A stretch of 64,000 bases of DNA from Paroedura picta (GCF_049243985.1 NC_135373.1:99009213-99073212), one strand, 5' to 3'. Positions 33,883-44,595 are shown, numbered from the stretch's first letter. The notes: a model not told the origin generated them from the sequence alone. Program-made: numbers and translations.

Positions 33883-34163
33883 AAAGTGTCATCAAAACTT
33901 GTGGTGACCCCCTAGGGCAGGGGTAGTCAACCTGTGATCCTCTAGATGTCCTCCAGCAAATGCTGGCAGGGGCTCTTGGGAATTGTAGTCCATGAACATC
34001 TGGAGGACCACAGGTTGACTACCCCTGCCCTAGGGTTTTCAAGACAAGTGATTAAACAGAGGTGGTTTGTCATTGTCTTCCTCTGCAAAGTCTTCTTTGA
34101 CGATCTCCCATTCAAGTATTGATCCTGCTTAGTTTCTAAGATCTGATTGAGATTGGGCTACTA
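33883..34163 (-). repeat. 5S rRNA-derived SINE, minus orientation, split by an hAT element
   Basis: The minus strand of 34135-34100 gives ATCTTAGAAACTAAGCAGGA, then CAATACTTGAATGGGAGATC, the 5S box region. The SINE body follows and is broken at 33918-34027 by an hAT element whose octamer duplication CCCTAGGG lies inside the conserved AAAACCCTA site of the SINE. The tail resumes left of it (GTCACCACAAGTTTTGATG). Confidence 0.82.
33918..34027. mobile_element. Palindromic miniature hAT element, 110 bp
   Basis: It starts CAGGGGTAGTCAACCTGTG and ends with the exact inverse, CACAGGTTGACTACCCCTG. It is flanked by the perfect octamer CCCTAGGG (33910-33917 and 34028-34035). The entire element can fold into a hairpin. 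The copies at 40076 and 46544 are the same family. Confidence 0.95.
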
Positions 34164-34549
34164 TACCATTCCACATCCTCTTTCCTTTTCTATTGTACTT
34201 TCTCCAGTGTGCATTGATAACCTGGAAGACAGGCTGCTTCAGGTGCCAGTACTTTTATAACAAATATAACTGAGCAGCTGATTGAATTCTCTTTCCAGAA
34301 AGGCTTGCCAGACACATTGTACTGATATCTTTCAATATGAGTTAAGATTCCCTCCCCCTTTATTTGGATTATATTTTGATACACAGTCTTTTAATTGTCT
34401 TAAGCTGCTCATTTTAAATGTTGAAATTCTCTGGCTTTTAATGTTATATTCGTATATTTCTTTGTAAACTGCTTTGTAAACTGCAGTAGAGCATGTAATG
34501 GAAAATTGAATATAATTTAAAATATTATGAAGAATATTACAATATTACA

Positions 34550-34828
34550 GAGCCAGTTTGGTGTAGTGGTTAGGAGTGTGGACTTCTAATCTGGCATGCT
34601 GGGTTCAATTCGGCACTCCCCCACATGCAACCAGCTGGGTGACCTTGGGCTCGTCAGGGCACCGATAAAGCTGTTCTGACCGAGCAGTGATATCAGGGCT
34701 CTCTCAGCCTCACCCACCCCACAGGGTGTCTGTTGTGCGGAGAGGAATGGGAAGGCGACTGTAAGCCGCTTTGAGCTTCCTTCGGGTAGGGAAAAGCGGC
34801 ATATAAGAACCAACTCTTCTTATTATTC
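34550..34828 (+). repeat. tRNA-derived SINE, plus orientation
   Basis: The head GTGTAGTGGTTAGGAGTGTG with box-B-like GGTTCAATTC leads to the body CAGCTGGGTGACCTTGGGC and the 3' end GCGGCATATAAGAACCAACT. Full length and close to the 48.9-kb copy. Confidence 0.92.
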
Positions 34829-34939
34829 TACAATAACATTCTATTTTTGCACCTGATGAAAATTCCACCACACATACAGGTAATATATGATTGATACACA
34901 TTGTTATTTAAGAAGGAAAAATTCAGTTATCTGAATAAC

Positions 34940-35412
34940 AAGGAAGTCAGCATGGATTTATCTCCAACAGGTCTTGCCAGACCAACCTGGTTTCCTTTTT
35001 TGACCAAGTAACAGGTTTGCTGGATCGTGGAAATTCGGTTGATGTCATTTACTTGGATTTTAGTAAAGCTTTTGACAAGGTTCCCCATGATGTTCTGATG
35101 GATAATTTGAAGGACTGCAATCTGGATTTTCAGATAGTCAGGTGGATAGGGCATTGGTTAGAGAACCGCACTCAAAGAGTTGTTGTCAGTGGTGTTTTTC
35201 ACAGTCAGAGTAGTTCAGCAGTGGAATAGGCTGCCTAGGGAGGTGGTGAACTTTCCCTCACTGGCAGTCTTCAAGCAAAGGCTGGATATACACTTTTCTT
35301 GGATGCATTAGGATGGTTAGGGCTGATCCTGTGTTGAGCAGGGGGTTGGACTAGATGGCCTGTATGGCCCCTTCCAACTCTATGATTCTCTGATTCTCTG
35401 ATTCTATGACTC
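34940..35412 (+). mobile_element. CR1 LINE fragment with internal deletion
   Basis: The left part (34943-35193) matches reverse transcriptase sequence of the 22.7-kb CR1 ([34 protein letters not shown]). At about 35194-35198 the sequence jumps roughly 800 bp ahead to the element's end region (TTTTTCACAGTCAGAGTAG) and finishes with the normal 3' array, here expanded as CTATGATTCTCTGATTCT. Both joined sites share GTTT. The frame is broken at the jump. Confidence 0.9.
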
Positions 35413-35499
35413 TATGTGGTCTGCAAACTGAATGAAATGGTTAAGGAAGAACAAGTTACTCCAGATAAAGAAAGAAATATCAATGCCCTGAGAGGGATA

Positions 35500-36304
35500 A
35501 GGTTTGGGTCTTGGCAGACTCCATCAAGAGCTTAGGGATATTTCTGGAGCTGGCTTTGGAGATGGAGAAGCAGGTAAGTACTGTTGCTAGAATTGATTTA
35601 TTCCTGCTACAACTGACTCAGAAATTGCACAGTGATACTGATCTAATACTACAAAAAACCTCTGGATTGGATTATTGTCCTGTGTTCTATGTGGGGCTCC
35701 TCTTGAAGAAAACTAAGTGTCAAAGTTTATCTTCAAGAGAAGCCCTACATAGAACACAGTACAGTACTCCAATCTAGACGATCAGTATGGCCAGGGCAAC
35801 TGTATCCAGTGTAGCAGCTCAGCTCCTGACTGGGTTCAGTAAGACTAATCATAATCCTGATATTTTTTTAATATCCATAATGGCTGCTGGAGTGCTTCTG
35901 GGTTCAGTTGAAGATCCTGGTTTTAACTTTTAAAGCTCTAAATATCACAGAACCCATATACTCTTTGGACCATCTCTCCTGATAAGACAGTCCACTCTTA
36001 ATAGCTGGGATCGCTCTCTACTATAAGGGAGGCTAAAACTATATCAGCTCAAACAAGAATTGTGTTTTTCCTGTGGCAATTCCACTCCTAGGGAAGTGCC
36101 CAAGGAAGTGAGGGCTATGATACCTTTGTTGCATCTAGGAAAAAGTGTGTAGTGCATGAGCACATCCTTCTACTCGATCAGACCCTTCAGTCCAGTTTCT
36201 GTATCAGTATTTCTTGTCCATTTTAATGGGTTTTTAATGGGAGTTTTAACTGGATACCTGTAACCCACCAAGAGCCTGCTTGGGAGTGGTGGGTAACAAA
36301 TTTA
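35500..36304 (+). mobile_element. L2-type LINE fragment with 3' tail
   Basis: Translation of 35511-35777 includes LFLLQLTQKLHSDTDLILQK, then LDYCPVFYVGLLLKK, the region after the L2 reverse transcriptase core. The segment ends at ACCCACCAAGAGCCTGCTTG and GGTGGGTAACAAATTTAATA, running into the ATA repeat. Old and not coding. Confidence 0.75.

Positions 36305-36367
<63 letters not shown>
36305..36367 (+). repeat. (ATA)n microsatellite, about 20 units
   Basis: An almost pure trinucleotide run directly follows the L2 3' end, as expected when a LINE tail expands by slippage. Likely length-variable between individuals. Confidence 0.9.
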
Positions 36368-37829
36368 GTATTATCTACTCAAACTGGCAGTGGTTCTTCA
36401 GGGTCTCAGGCCAAGGTATTCCAAATCACTGACTGCCTGGTCCTTTTATTGGAAATGCCAGGGATTGAACCTGGAACTTTCTGCATGCCAAGAAGAGACT
36501 TCCACGGAGTCAAAGCCCTGAGACCATTTAAAAAGGAATTTTGATTGAGCTATTATGTTTTTTTTGGCACTTATTGCTTAACAATTACTTCTCAGAAGCT
36601 GTTGTAAAAGTTCTACATTATGCTTGATGAACTATTTTGCTTTAACCCTGAGCAAAATGAAAAAGTGGTATATAAATATTTCAAATAAATAAGAAACTTG
36701 CCAATTTACTGTCTTTCAATACTGTTCTGCATCTGTGGTCTGAGGCAGCTTTATAGCAGAACCAGCTGTGTAAAAATATGAGCAATGTATGAATGATATA
36801 TCAGAGTTTTACTTAAGCCAGACGTGATACTGTTTTAAATACCAGGGTTCTGCCACAGAAGACAGGAAGCAATGCTCCAGCTAGCCCATGCAGTGGGCCT
36901 TTGCCCACCCCAGCATAACTTACAGGTTTCTGAATGCTGGATGTAGACATGTTCACACTTAAAGCCAAAATGCAAAACCACACTGCCCATCCCCCTTCCC
37001 TTTAGATTGGAATTCTTCAAAATGACATCACCAGCCTTTTAGCCTGGAACTCATTTGGAAACAAGAAAGAAAGAGAGAAATACCGAGAGACAGGAGGCTG
37101 GAAAAGGGGATCCCCTATGAGATCTGTACTTCAGGGCAGTTGTTGCATGTTGCAGGCTCCTCTCTGCCCCTCCCCCCTTCAAACAGTGCCGTAAATTCAT
37201 CCTGTAGTGGCAAAACATGGGAACTTAATGGCCCAATTTCTGTCAACACTCATATATGCTTATCCAAGAACCTGGTTCAATGCCGGCCATGTAAAGCAAT
37301 ACCAGAAAGCACCCTGAGAGCGTACAGAGTGTATTTCTCCTTCCCCGAGTAATCCCATTAACCTAAGATAAAGGCTTGAAAGAGATGATGATTTACAGCA
37401 GGCCTCAGTTTCCTAAACATAGAATTTTAGAAATCAAAAGGAATTGCATTTTGAAATGCTCTGGCTAAACTTATAATGGAAAACAAACAAACAACCACGT
37501 TCCTTTTGCCTGGGGGGCAGCTGTGCCTCTTTCACCAGCAAGCAGACTCCCACCCTCTTGCTCCCACCCTCGTTACCCATTTTGCATTTTTCTCAGCATT
37601 TTCACTTTTAGGGCTGGCTACTTTAACGTTGCCTTGCTTGCCTTCATGCAATGCAATGCAATGAAAAAAACAACCCCAAACAAAAGCAAAAACGGAGCCC
37701 ATTGACTATTAATCCTATATTCCAAGATACTTCTTAGAGATTGTGTTTGGTATGAAACTATTTCATTTAAAATTAGGAAAGGAGAGTGGAGAGGTGTGGG
37801 GGGAGACACGCTATGTTTAGACCGAACTG
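36368..37829. other. Intergenic, nothing recognised
   Basis: No clear repeat or exon. A short ATGCA repeat (TGCAATGCAATGCAATG) is near 37646-37662. Confidence 0.45.
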
Positions 37830-38470
37830 TTTTGTCGGGGCCCCTTTAAGAAATGGGCTGCCTTCCCTTTTTATGTAATCGCTAAGGGCTGGGGCGAGGC
37901 TTCGTGAGCTCGTGAATCAGAGCGCTCCCTTCAGACAAGATATCTCAGGTTTCCTCTGTAACGTCCTGTCTTCCCTCCCACTCACAAAGTACTGCAGCCG
38001 AGTACCGTGAACAGCAGCCCTGGCTTTCATAGACGGCTGGGTAGGCTGCAGGAGCAGATGTGATTGTTATCCAGTCTGTGCTTCTCTCTCCCCCCCCCCC
38101 GCCCCTTTCTAAAAGGCATGAAGGGAAAAGATAATGCATTCTGCCATTTGCGAGGACGGCCAATCAAGTTACAGGCAATTTCACTTCCAGCCAGTCGGAC
38201 AACTGGTGATTTGTGCCTCAGCCAATCAGATTTATCCCTGAAGCTCCACTTCAACTCCCATAGGGAGCTGGTTAATTGCAGGTTAGTAGCTGCCAAGATC
38301 TGTTCTTTTACGCCTGATGTTTCTCGACTGGTAGAAAGAGGGAACGTTACCTTTTCCTAAGGGGAGTCCTATCCGTGGTCTCCGGTCCCCCTCCCCCGAA
38401 AAGAAAATAACCTGAACATAAATACACGAGCAAAAAAACGTTCGTTTAACTGACCCTCCGGAGCCGGTCG
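37830..38470. promoter_or_regulatory. Candidate regulatory patch with paired CCAAT boxes
   Basis: A locally GC- and CpG-enriched patch in AT-rich intergenic DNA has no repeat ends that I can find. It contains GGCCAATCAAG (about 38158) and CAGCCAATCAG (about 38219), a run of C near 38091-38104, and CTCGTGAATCAGAGCG near 37910. Spaced CCAAT boxes in an unmethylated-looking patch suggest a distal promoter or enhancer between RBX1 and EP300. It could equally be an unrecognised repeat. The short open frame 38064-38360 has no recognisable product. Confidence 0.35.
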
Positions 38471-38584
38471 TATGTTTTATTACAGATTTTGAATGTTTGC
38501 ATTTAAAAGCGTAAAATCCGTGACGCTGGATCAGAGCAGTGATCCATCCTCTGGAAATTAGTCATTGCAGCTATTGATGGAACT

Positions 38585-39060
38585 TTTTTTTCATGATCTG
38601 GATGTCTTGTCTCTCCAACCACTTTTGACACCTCTGCATAATTGTATCAATTTATAATGGCTCCATTTAGTAATTTTACAATCTAAACTGAAAAGCCTGA
38701 ACTCCAGCTCCTTCATTGTTTTGGTGGCCTTTGTCTTCACCTTTTCTAGGTCTAGGATGATACCCATTTTGAAAGGCAGCATGCAGAACTGTACACAGCA
38801 TTCGAAATATGTCTACACCACAGAACTACACAGAGGCATGATAATAGAGGCTGTTTTGCTTCAAACCCTTTCCTAATAATTTTCCTTTTCCACTGTTACA
38901 ACACTGCAGGCCACATTCTCATGAAGCTGTTCACTGCAACCTCAAGACCTCTCCTCCATCAGTCAGTCCCATCAATGGGTATCACATTGCTCTAAGTTAC
39001 ATTGATTTTCATTTCACATGTTTCTGAAGGACCTGAATGCCTCATAGTATAAGGCCTGTG
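38585..39060 (-). mobile_element. Old CR1 LINE fragment, minus orientation
   Basis: Phrases in reverse order of the CR1 coding end are present: CATGCAGAACTGTACACAGC, then TGTTTTGCTTCAAACCCTTT and AAGCTGTTCACTGC, then CTCAAGACCTCTCCTCC. Many changes separate it from the 22.7-kb copy. Confidence 0.6.
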
Positions 39061-39089
39061 TACACAGAGCTGAGTAGCAGGTATTAAAG

Positions 39090-39437
39090 CAGGTCTCCTC
39101 AACCATTGAGAACCTGCACAAATCTTTGGGATTTTACCATAGGAGAATGAGTGCAACCACAAAATGGTTATACATAATTATAACAGTGGCTTTTCAGTAT
39201 TTAACACTCTGCCCTTTAAATTGAACATATTATTTAGCACTCTGCCCTTTAAAATGAACATATTATTTTAAAGTATTTTCTTGTTTGCAGTTTACCTCCA
39301 ATCACATAGTGAAAATCCTTGCACTGTGATGTTATCCAATGTTTTTTAAATCTGTATGGCCAGTCAGAAGTCCTGGTGGGCAAAAGCCCTACCCACTTTC
39401 TGAAAATACTAGGTGGGCACTATGTTGGGGACCCCTG
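39090..39437. mobile_element. Non-autonomous hAT element, 348 bp, older
   Basis: It starts CAGGTCTCCTCAACC and ends TGTTGGGGACCCCTG. The flanking octamers TATTAAAG (39082-39089) and CATTAAAA (39438-39445) agree at 6 of 8. Inside is a two-copy tandem repeat of about 35 bp (TTAGCACTCTGCCCTTTAAA) near 39204-39268. Confidence 0.75.
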
Positions 39438-39445
39438 CATTAAAA

Positions 39446-40075
39446 ACTATGCATGTCAAATGTATTTGCTTACATTAAAGTGGGCCTCTAGATATGATTA
39501 CCTGTTTAGTCATACTTCGGCTTATTCACAGGTGCATGATCATGCTTACAGCAGGATGAATATGCTTACAAACAACTTCTCTGCACTTTCCGTTGTTTGC
39601 ACACCTTGGAAATTAAAGTCCTAATCAAGTGTTAGTGTTTTGTGGAATCAACTTCTTCACACACTTAATAGAAGAGGGATGTTTTTGCACTCTTTCCTCC
39701 CAATACTATGAAATTGCGAAAACACAATATTAGAAATTCCCAAAGCTAAACAATTTGCAACTGCCAGGAATGTTTCTGCCTAGGACTAATCATGCCCTTA
39801 ACCTGACCACCAGTTAGCCGTGCATGTGCAGAACCCGTATGCCTAAAGTCACAGCGGGAGAGTGAAAACTGACTGAGCAAAAGCTACAGAGAAGTTTCCC
39901 AGAACCATTAAGAAGCTCTACCTAATAGACCATGAGAAGACCTTGCCTGAATGGGAGGAGAGTGAAGCCTTCTGAGGCAGGAGGAGGAGCCCAGACACAG
40001 TTTGAGGCAGCTACACAGAGCCTAACACTCAGGGAAATCCCTCATTAGCCACAGGAAAGCAGCTGTAATCTAAAG
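39446..40075. other. Intergenic, nothing recognised
   Basis: No supported feature. Confidence 0.45.
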
Positions 40076-40210
40076 CAGGGGTAGTCAACCTGTGGTCCTC
40101 CAGATGTCCATGGACTACAGTTCCCTGAACCCCTGCCAGCAAACGCTGGCAGGGGCTCATGGGAATTGTAGTCCATGGACATCTGGAGGACCACAGGTTG
40201 ACTACCCCTG
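40076..40210. mobile_element. Palindromic miniature hAT element, 135 bp
   Basis: Ends CAGGGGTAGTCAACCTGTG and its inverse, with the perfect octamer duplication ATCTAAAG (40068-40075 and 40211-40218). The two arms match almost throughout (CCATGGACTACA and its complement), giving a strong hairpin. Confidence 0.95.
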
Positions 40211-40375
40211 ATCTAAAGGGATGGCTGCCCGCTCAGTCCAGTAGTTACAATAGCAATAAAGTTGTGAACTTGGGGGGAGTGTGTTGAAGAAACTGTGATG
40301 GAAACAGAGATTGTACAATTGGATTGATAATGCCCCTTAGCATACAACTGTAGCAGCAGAACCAATTTTGAATGC

Positions 40376-40545
40376 AGTGGGATTTTTAAGACCAAGAACA
40401 CTGAAGTGTGCTTGTACACGAAAGCTTATTTATTAATTTTGGTTCTATACCACCCTCCCATTTATACCTTGAATACTACAACATTGTTGGTCTTAAAGGT
40501 GCCACTAGACTCATTGCTACTTCAGACCAACATGGCTTACCCAAC
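40376..40545 (-). mobile_element. Foldback retroposon-like element, diverged copy
   Basis: GTTGGTCTTAAAGGTGCCAC, then CTACTTCAGACCAACATGGC, matches the right arm and one-sided extension of the 22.0-kb copy. The left arm is partial. A LINE-like tail (TATTTATTAATTTTGGTTCT) sits between the arms. No target duplication is clear. Confidence 0.55.
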
Positions 40546-40590
40546 CGAATATAGTTTTAATAATTGAACTGCTACGCCCCCAGTTTCGTG

Positions 40591-40856
40591 AGTGGTTTGG
40601 TGTAGTGGTTAGGAGTGCAGACTTCTAATCTGGCGAGTTCAATTCTGCACTCCCCCACATGCAGCCAGCTGGGTGACCTTGGGTTAGCCACGGCGCTGAT
40701 AAAGTTGTTCTGACTGAGCAGTGATATCAGGGCTCTCTCGCCTCCCCTACCTCACTGGGGGTCTGTTGTGGGGAAAGGGAAGGCGACTGTAAGCCGATTT
40801 GAGACTCCTTTGGGCAGAGAAAAGTGGCATATAAGAACCAACTCTTCTTCTTCATT
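40591..40856 (+). repeat. tRNA-derived SINE, plus orientation
   Basis: The head GTGTAGTGGTTAGGAGTGCA, body CAGCTGGGTGACCTTGGGTT and tail TGGCATATAAGAACCAACTC are clear. A short deletion lies around box B (the CATGCTGG segment is missing compared with the 48.9-kb copy). Confidence 0.9.
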
Positions 40857-41329
40857 ATCTCACCCAAATTCAGTTTTTTTAACCTTTAAAATAAAAACCA
40901 CTAATGAAAGTACTCAAGAGTGTGTTTTTGTTTTTCTACCTGAAAAACATCTGCCCAGGGAAGTCCGGTAAAGAAAGTACTACAAATTTGTGGAAGTCAT
41001 CTGAAGGGGTGAGGAAGCCACTAGAAATGCCACCTATTGAGACATCCACAAATTGTTATTTTATGGGTAACTAAGCAGCTTTGCCTAGGAGAATCTTTAT
41101 ATTTGTTGGGAAGGAAGAGCTGCAGTTCTGTTGAAAGTCCACTACACTTTGATCCTTCATCCTTTAATGACAAGGGATAAAGCTAGACTTCTTGGAGAGA
41201 CATGACATGGCCGTTGAAAATTAAATGGTTGGGTGGACTAAGGCTATCTGAAAAAGATCCTCAAGCCTCTTCCTGAAAGGAAAAAAACTAATGAATCTTA
41301 TTTGGGGCAATCTACAGAAATGGACTCCG

Positions 41330-41413
41330 GGGAATGGTAGAGGACAGGAAAGCCTGGAGGATCATTGTCCATGGGGTCACGATGGGTCGGACACGACTTC
41401 GCACCTAACAATA
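41330..41413 (+). mobile_element. Bov-B (RTE) LINE 3' end
   Basis: GTCCATGGGGTCACGATGGG, then TCGGACACGACTTCGCACC, corresponds to the conserved 3' end of Bov-B LINEs (ruminant form, as recalled, GTCGCAAAGAGTCGGACACG). The left limit is uncertain; upstream sequence back to about 41200 may belong to it. Bov-B is shared by squamates and ruminants through horizontal transfer and powers Sauria SINEs. Confidence 0.75.
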
Positions 41414-41489
41414 GAAGTGTAGCAAAATTATGGACACCTGTTACCAAAGAACATTATGACCACTGATTTGTCCTATTCAATTCTAGCAG

Positions 41490-41640
41490 ACAAGAATCAG
41501 AGGCAGTGCTTTTTTAGTAGTGGCACCTCTTCTATGGTGTGCTCAGCACCTATACTGCTGTTCTATGTGCCAGGGCAAAATGTATCTGTTCGCTCAGGCT
41601 TTTAGTGAAGGTATCTTTTAACACCAATTAAGTGTGCTTT
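41490..41640 (+). mobile_element. L2-like LINE remnant (tentative)
   Basis: GGCAGTGCTTTTTTAGTAGT, then GGCACCTCTTCTATGG, resembles the final coding part of L2 (a GTxxLWNSLP-like region). Short and weak. Confidence 0.35.
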
Positions 41641-43548
41641 TAATCCCCAATTGTTATTTGAAGTTGTTCAGTGACCGATTATGCACAGGCAGAAAGGCCA
41701 AGCTGGGAAGTGGGGCTAATCCCCATGTGCACATAACGTTGCCACCATTCTCGCCCTGGCCTGACTCAGGGCCTCAGATGGCCTGCAGCAGGAGAACACA
41801 GTTGCCATGGCCACCACTGGTGGCTAGGCCGGGGCAGGCCTGTATGCATCCTCCCTGTGCTATTGTGGCCCTTTTCACTCTTCTGTACACTACCCACAAG
41901 GGTGATTACTTCATGCATCTGACACTAGGATACTGTCCTCAAAACATTATTCTGCAATAAATATACTAGTCCTGAAGGCACCGAACAAACCAGACTGCAG
42001 TGCTCTAAGTGTTGCCAGAGTTCTGCATAACTGTGGCAGGGCATTTAGAAATTGATTTGATGCCACTACCTTAAATTGCTGGATTAACAGTATTCTCCCT
42101 CCAGCAATTCACATGCAGTGTCTCCAAGCTACTTTAATATAATTTACATACTCTGCCAAGTATTTTCAACCACTTCACAAACTACCAGTTTATTTTTAAG
42201 GGATGCAAATACAATTTCTAGCAGCCATGACCATCACAGCCGTCCAACGTTCCAGGTGTTTCTGTTGCAAAGGAAAAACCCATATGTTCCAGTTTGAAAT
42301 AGTACCTGATAAAGTTCACCACTCAATAAGGATCCTATTTAAAAAAAATTAAAATTGAGATTTAGAAGTTATCCCTAGGAGTAGTTTTACCTGGACTAAA
42401 ATCCCCCCACTTATCATGAATACTGCAACTCTTTGATATACTGTTGTGCTTTCAAGCATTCTTATAGTACTGAATGAAATTACTAGTTATGGAACGATTA
42501 TATGCTTGTTTCAAGCTTAGAGTTTCTGGGAGATGAAAAAGACAGGAAGGAGTAGAATATTCTGATGGGATATACGTTTTTTCTAAAAGCAAACCTTTCT
42601 GGAAATAACAGAGTGTTTTGTCTTCTGTCTTATACAAATTTCCATTCTTCAGCCAACCTGTATTGGATCTCTAATGTAGTTTTTACTCTACTATCTTCTG
42701 ATATGGGATAAGTATTATTACCACTGGGAGAGAATGACCAGAGTTTTTTTTTGGAGTAGTTGCATGTACAATCAGAAGTACAAATTACTCCAGGAAGATT
42801 AAGACCTCTTCTCTCTTCAGTCACTGGATGATTCATAGTTTACTCTGCCCTACAGAACTGGTGGAATTGCATAGAGCCTACCCACTTGAAAATGAAGGCT
42901 TGTCAACAGCTTTGCAGGAGCTTGGAACGGGGCCAGCGGGAAGAGGAAGTTGCTGTACAAGACACCTGAAGAACAGGAAGCATAGAGGAGACCGGCTTTC
43001 ATTCCTTCCTGACTCATCAGAAGGATTTCTTAGCTCAGCCAATGTTAACTATTTTCATTAAGGACTTGAATTATATGATAACAAAGTCCCATACTAATTA
43101 AATACTAAAATGAGTGTATTAAAACGTTTCCATAACACTACCATTAAATACCTGCTACTGAAATGATCAAATATTAACTGTTCGACTAAAGTGGCTTTTC
43201 ACTAAAGTGAAAAGCAAAGTGTTTCTGTTAACCTGGAAGCTTCTGGTTGCTCTGCTGGCTTTCTATACAGCTGCAACCACTACACCAGGATTTATTACCT
43301 ATTCCCCCAGTAACATGTTACAGCTTGTGCTTTCTCTGTGGCTGCACATGGGCTATAAAACACATCAGAAAGGAGGCCCCAACCCCGCAAATGTTTCAGA
43401 GACTGTGTTAAAGCACCTTCTCTTCATATCTTTAGTAGCTCTTGAGAGTTCTGGCTGATTTGCTTCCTTTTATTTGTATTTGAGCTGATATTTGTTAATG
43501 TAAGCTGCTTTTGTATCTTGTTGATCAGGAGAAGATGACTATATTTTA
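41641..43548. other. Intergenic, nothing recognised
   Basis: About 1.9 kb without a recognisable gene or repeat boundary. Confidence 0.45.
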
Positions 43549-43735
43549 GAATCATAGAATCATAGAATCATAGAATCATAGAGTTGGAAGGGGCCATACA
43601 GGCCATCTAGTCCAACCCCCTGCTCAACGCAGGATTAGCCCTAAGCATCCTAAAGCATCCAAGAAAAGTGTGTATCCAACCTTTGCTTGAAGACTTCCAG
43701 TGAGGGGGCACTCACCACCTCCTTAGGCAGCCTAT
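43549..43735 (-). mobile_element. CR1 LINE 3' end, minus orientation
   Basis: It begins with the terminal array (AGAATCATAGAATCATAG), then GTTGGAAGGGGCCATACAGG and ACCTTTGCTTGAAGACTTCC, the complement of the last 185 bp of the 22.7-kb CR1. Very few differences are seen, so it is young. Confidence 0.93.
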
Positions 43736-43789
43736 TTTAAACAAGATGCCTATTTTAAACAAGATGCCTATTTTAAACAAGATGCAAAG
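43735..43789 (+). repeat. Three tandem copies of an 18-bp unit
   Basis: GCCTATTTTAAACAAGAT is repeated three times head to tail exactly at the junction between the CR1 3' fragment and the GC-rich element to the right. The first copy overlaps the CR1 sequence (GCCTAttt), so the array probably arose by slippage at the insertion breakpoint. Confidence 0.85.
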
Positions 43790-44320
43790 CCCATTGTATT
43801 TAGGAATACAATGGGCGCTAGCATGGGGACTGGTGGGCCTGGTGGGCTCGCAGGGCTGCTGGCAGGTCCCTCCACCGTGCTGTCCCGCCACCCCCTTCCC
43901 TCCCCCCCCCCGAGGTCCTGGCTTTGGCACAGCGACAGGAGCAGGAATGCCATGTCGGGCCTGCACTTCTCACTGCGGCAAAGCCTCCCTCCTCCCCCCG
44001 AGATCCTAGCTTCAGCACGGCGAAAGGAGCAGGCCTGCTCTTCTCGGTGCGTCAAAACCTTTCCCCCACCCCCTCCCTGCCCAAGGTCCCGGCTTTGGGA
44101 AAGGAGCAGGGCCGCCACATCTTTGACGTGGTGGCCCTGCTCCCTTTCCTGGCCAGGAAGCCCCAAGACTGACACTCGGATGGGCCAATCGGGAGCCGCT
44201 TTGCGGCTCCTGATTGGTCCCTACAAGTTTTTATCACGGACTTGCCCCACCCCTTTCTCCACCCACAATGCCCTTACTGTTTTATTTTACAAATATAGAT
44301 ATTAAAAGTTCTATTTTAAA
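43783..44320 (-). mobile_element. GC-rich repeat with a terminal hairpin (possible Helitron-like)
   Basis: A palindrome (AAAGCCCATTGTATT facing AATACAATGGGC, 43785-43815) borders about 450 bp of GC-rich sequence, then a snap-back GGGAGCCGCTTTGCGGCTCC near 44190-44209. The right end is near an AT-rich stretch (TTTTACAAATATAGATATT). The hairpin resembles the one at 355-381, in opposite orientation. The family is not certain. Confidence 0.35.
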
Positions 44321-44359
44321 GTTACAGAGTACATTAGGAATTGCAACCTTTATGTACAT

Positions 44360-44500
44360 TCCCAACCTGGATAGCTCAGGCCAACCGAATGCTGCCAGAT
44401 TTTGGAAGCTAAGATTTTGGAGGCTAGCACTTGGAAAGGCAATCTCCATGAAATTCCAGTGCTGTGATATGGGGGTAGGCAATGGCAAACCACCTCTGAA
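44360..44500 (+). repeat. 5S rRNA-derived SINE fragment
   Basis: AGATTTTGGAAGCTAAG is the 5S box-A-like stretch, with a small duplication (GATTTTGG twice) beside it. GTAGGCAATGGCAAACCACC, then TCTGAATAGGATG, is the body. The copy is joined directly to a CR1 3' end at about 44501. Confidence 0.7.
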
Positions 44501-44595
44501 TAGGATGCTTAGGATGCTTTGGGCTGATCCTGCATTGAGCAGGGGGTTGGACTAGATGGCCTGTATGGCCCCTTCCAACTTTATGATTCTATGTC
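44501..44595 (+). mobile_element. CR1 LINE 3' end, plus orientation
   Basis: The last 95 bp of the young CR1 family (TTGGGCTGATCCTGCATTGA, GACTAGATGGCCTGTATGG, AACTTTATGATTCTATG). Extreme 5' truncation is typical for CR1. Confidence 0.9.

Noticed and set aside
43712-44305. Coding potential of the 135- and 164-codon frames at about 44 kb
   Set aside because: They lie within a GC-rich repeat block with frames on both strands and no recognisable domain.
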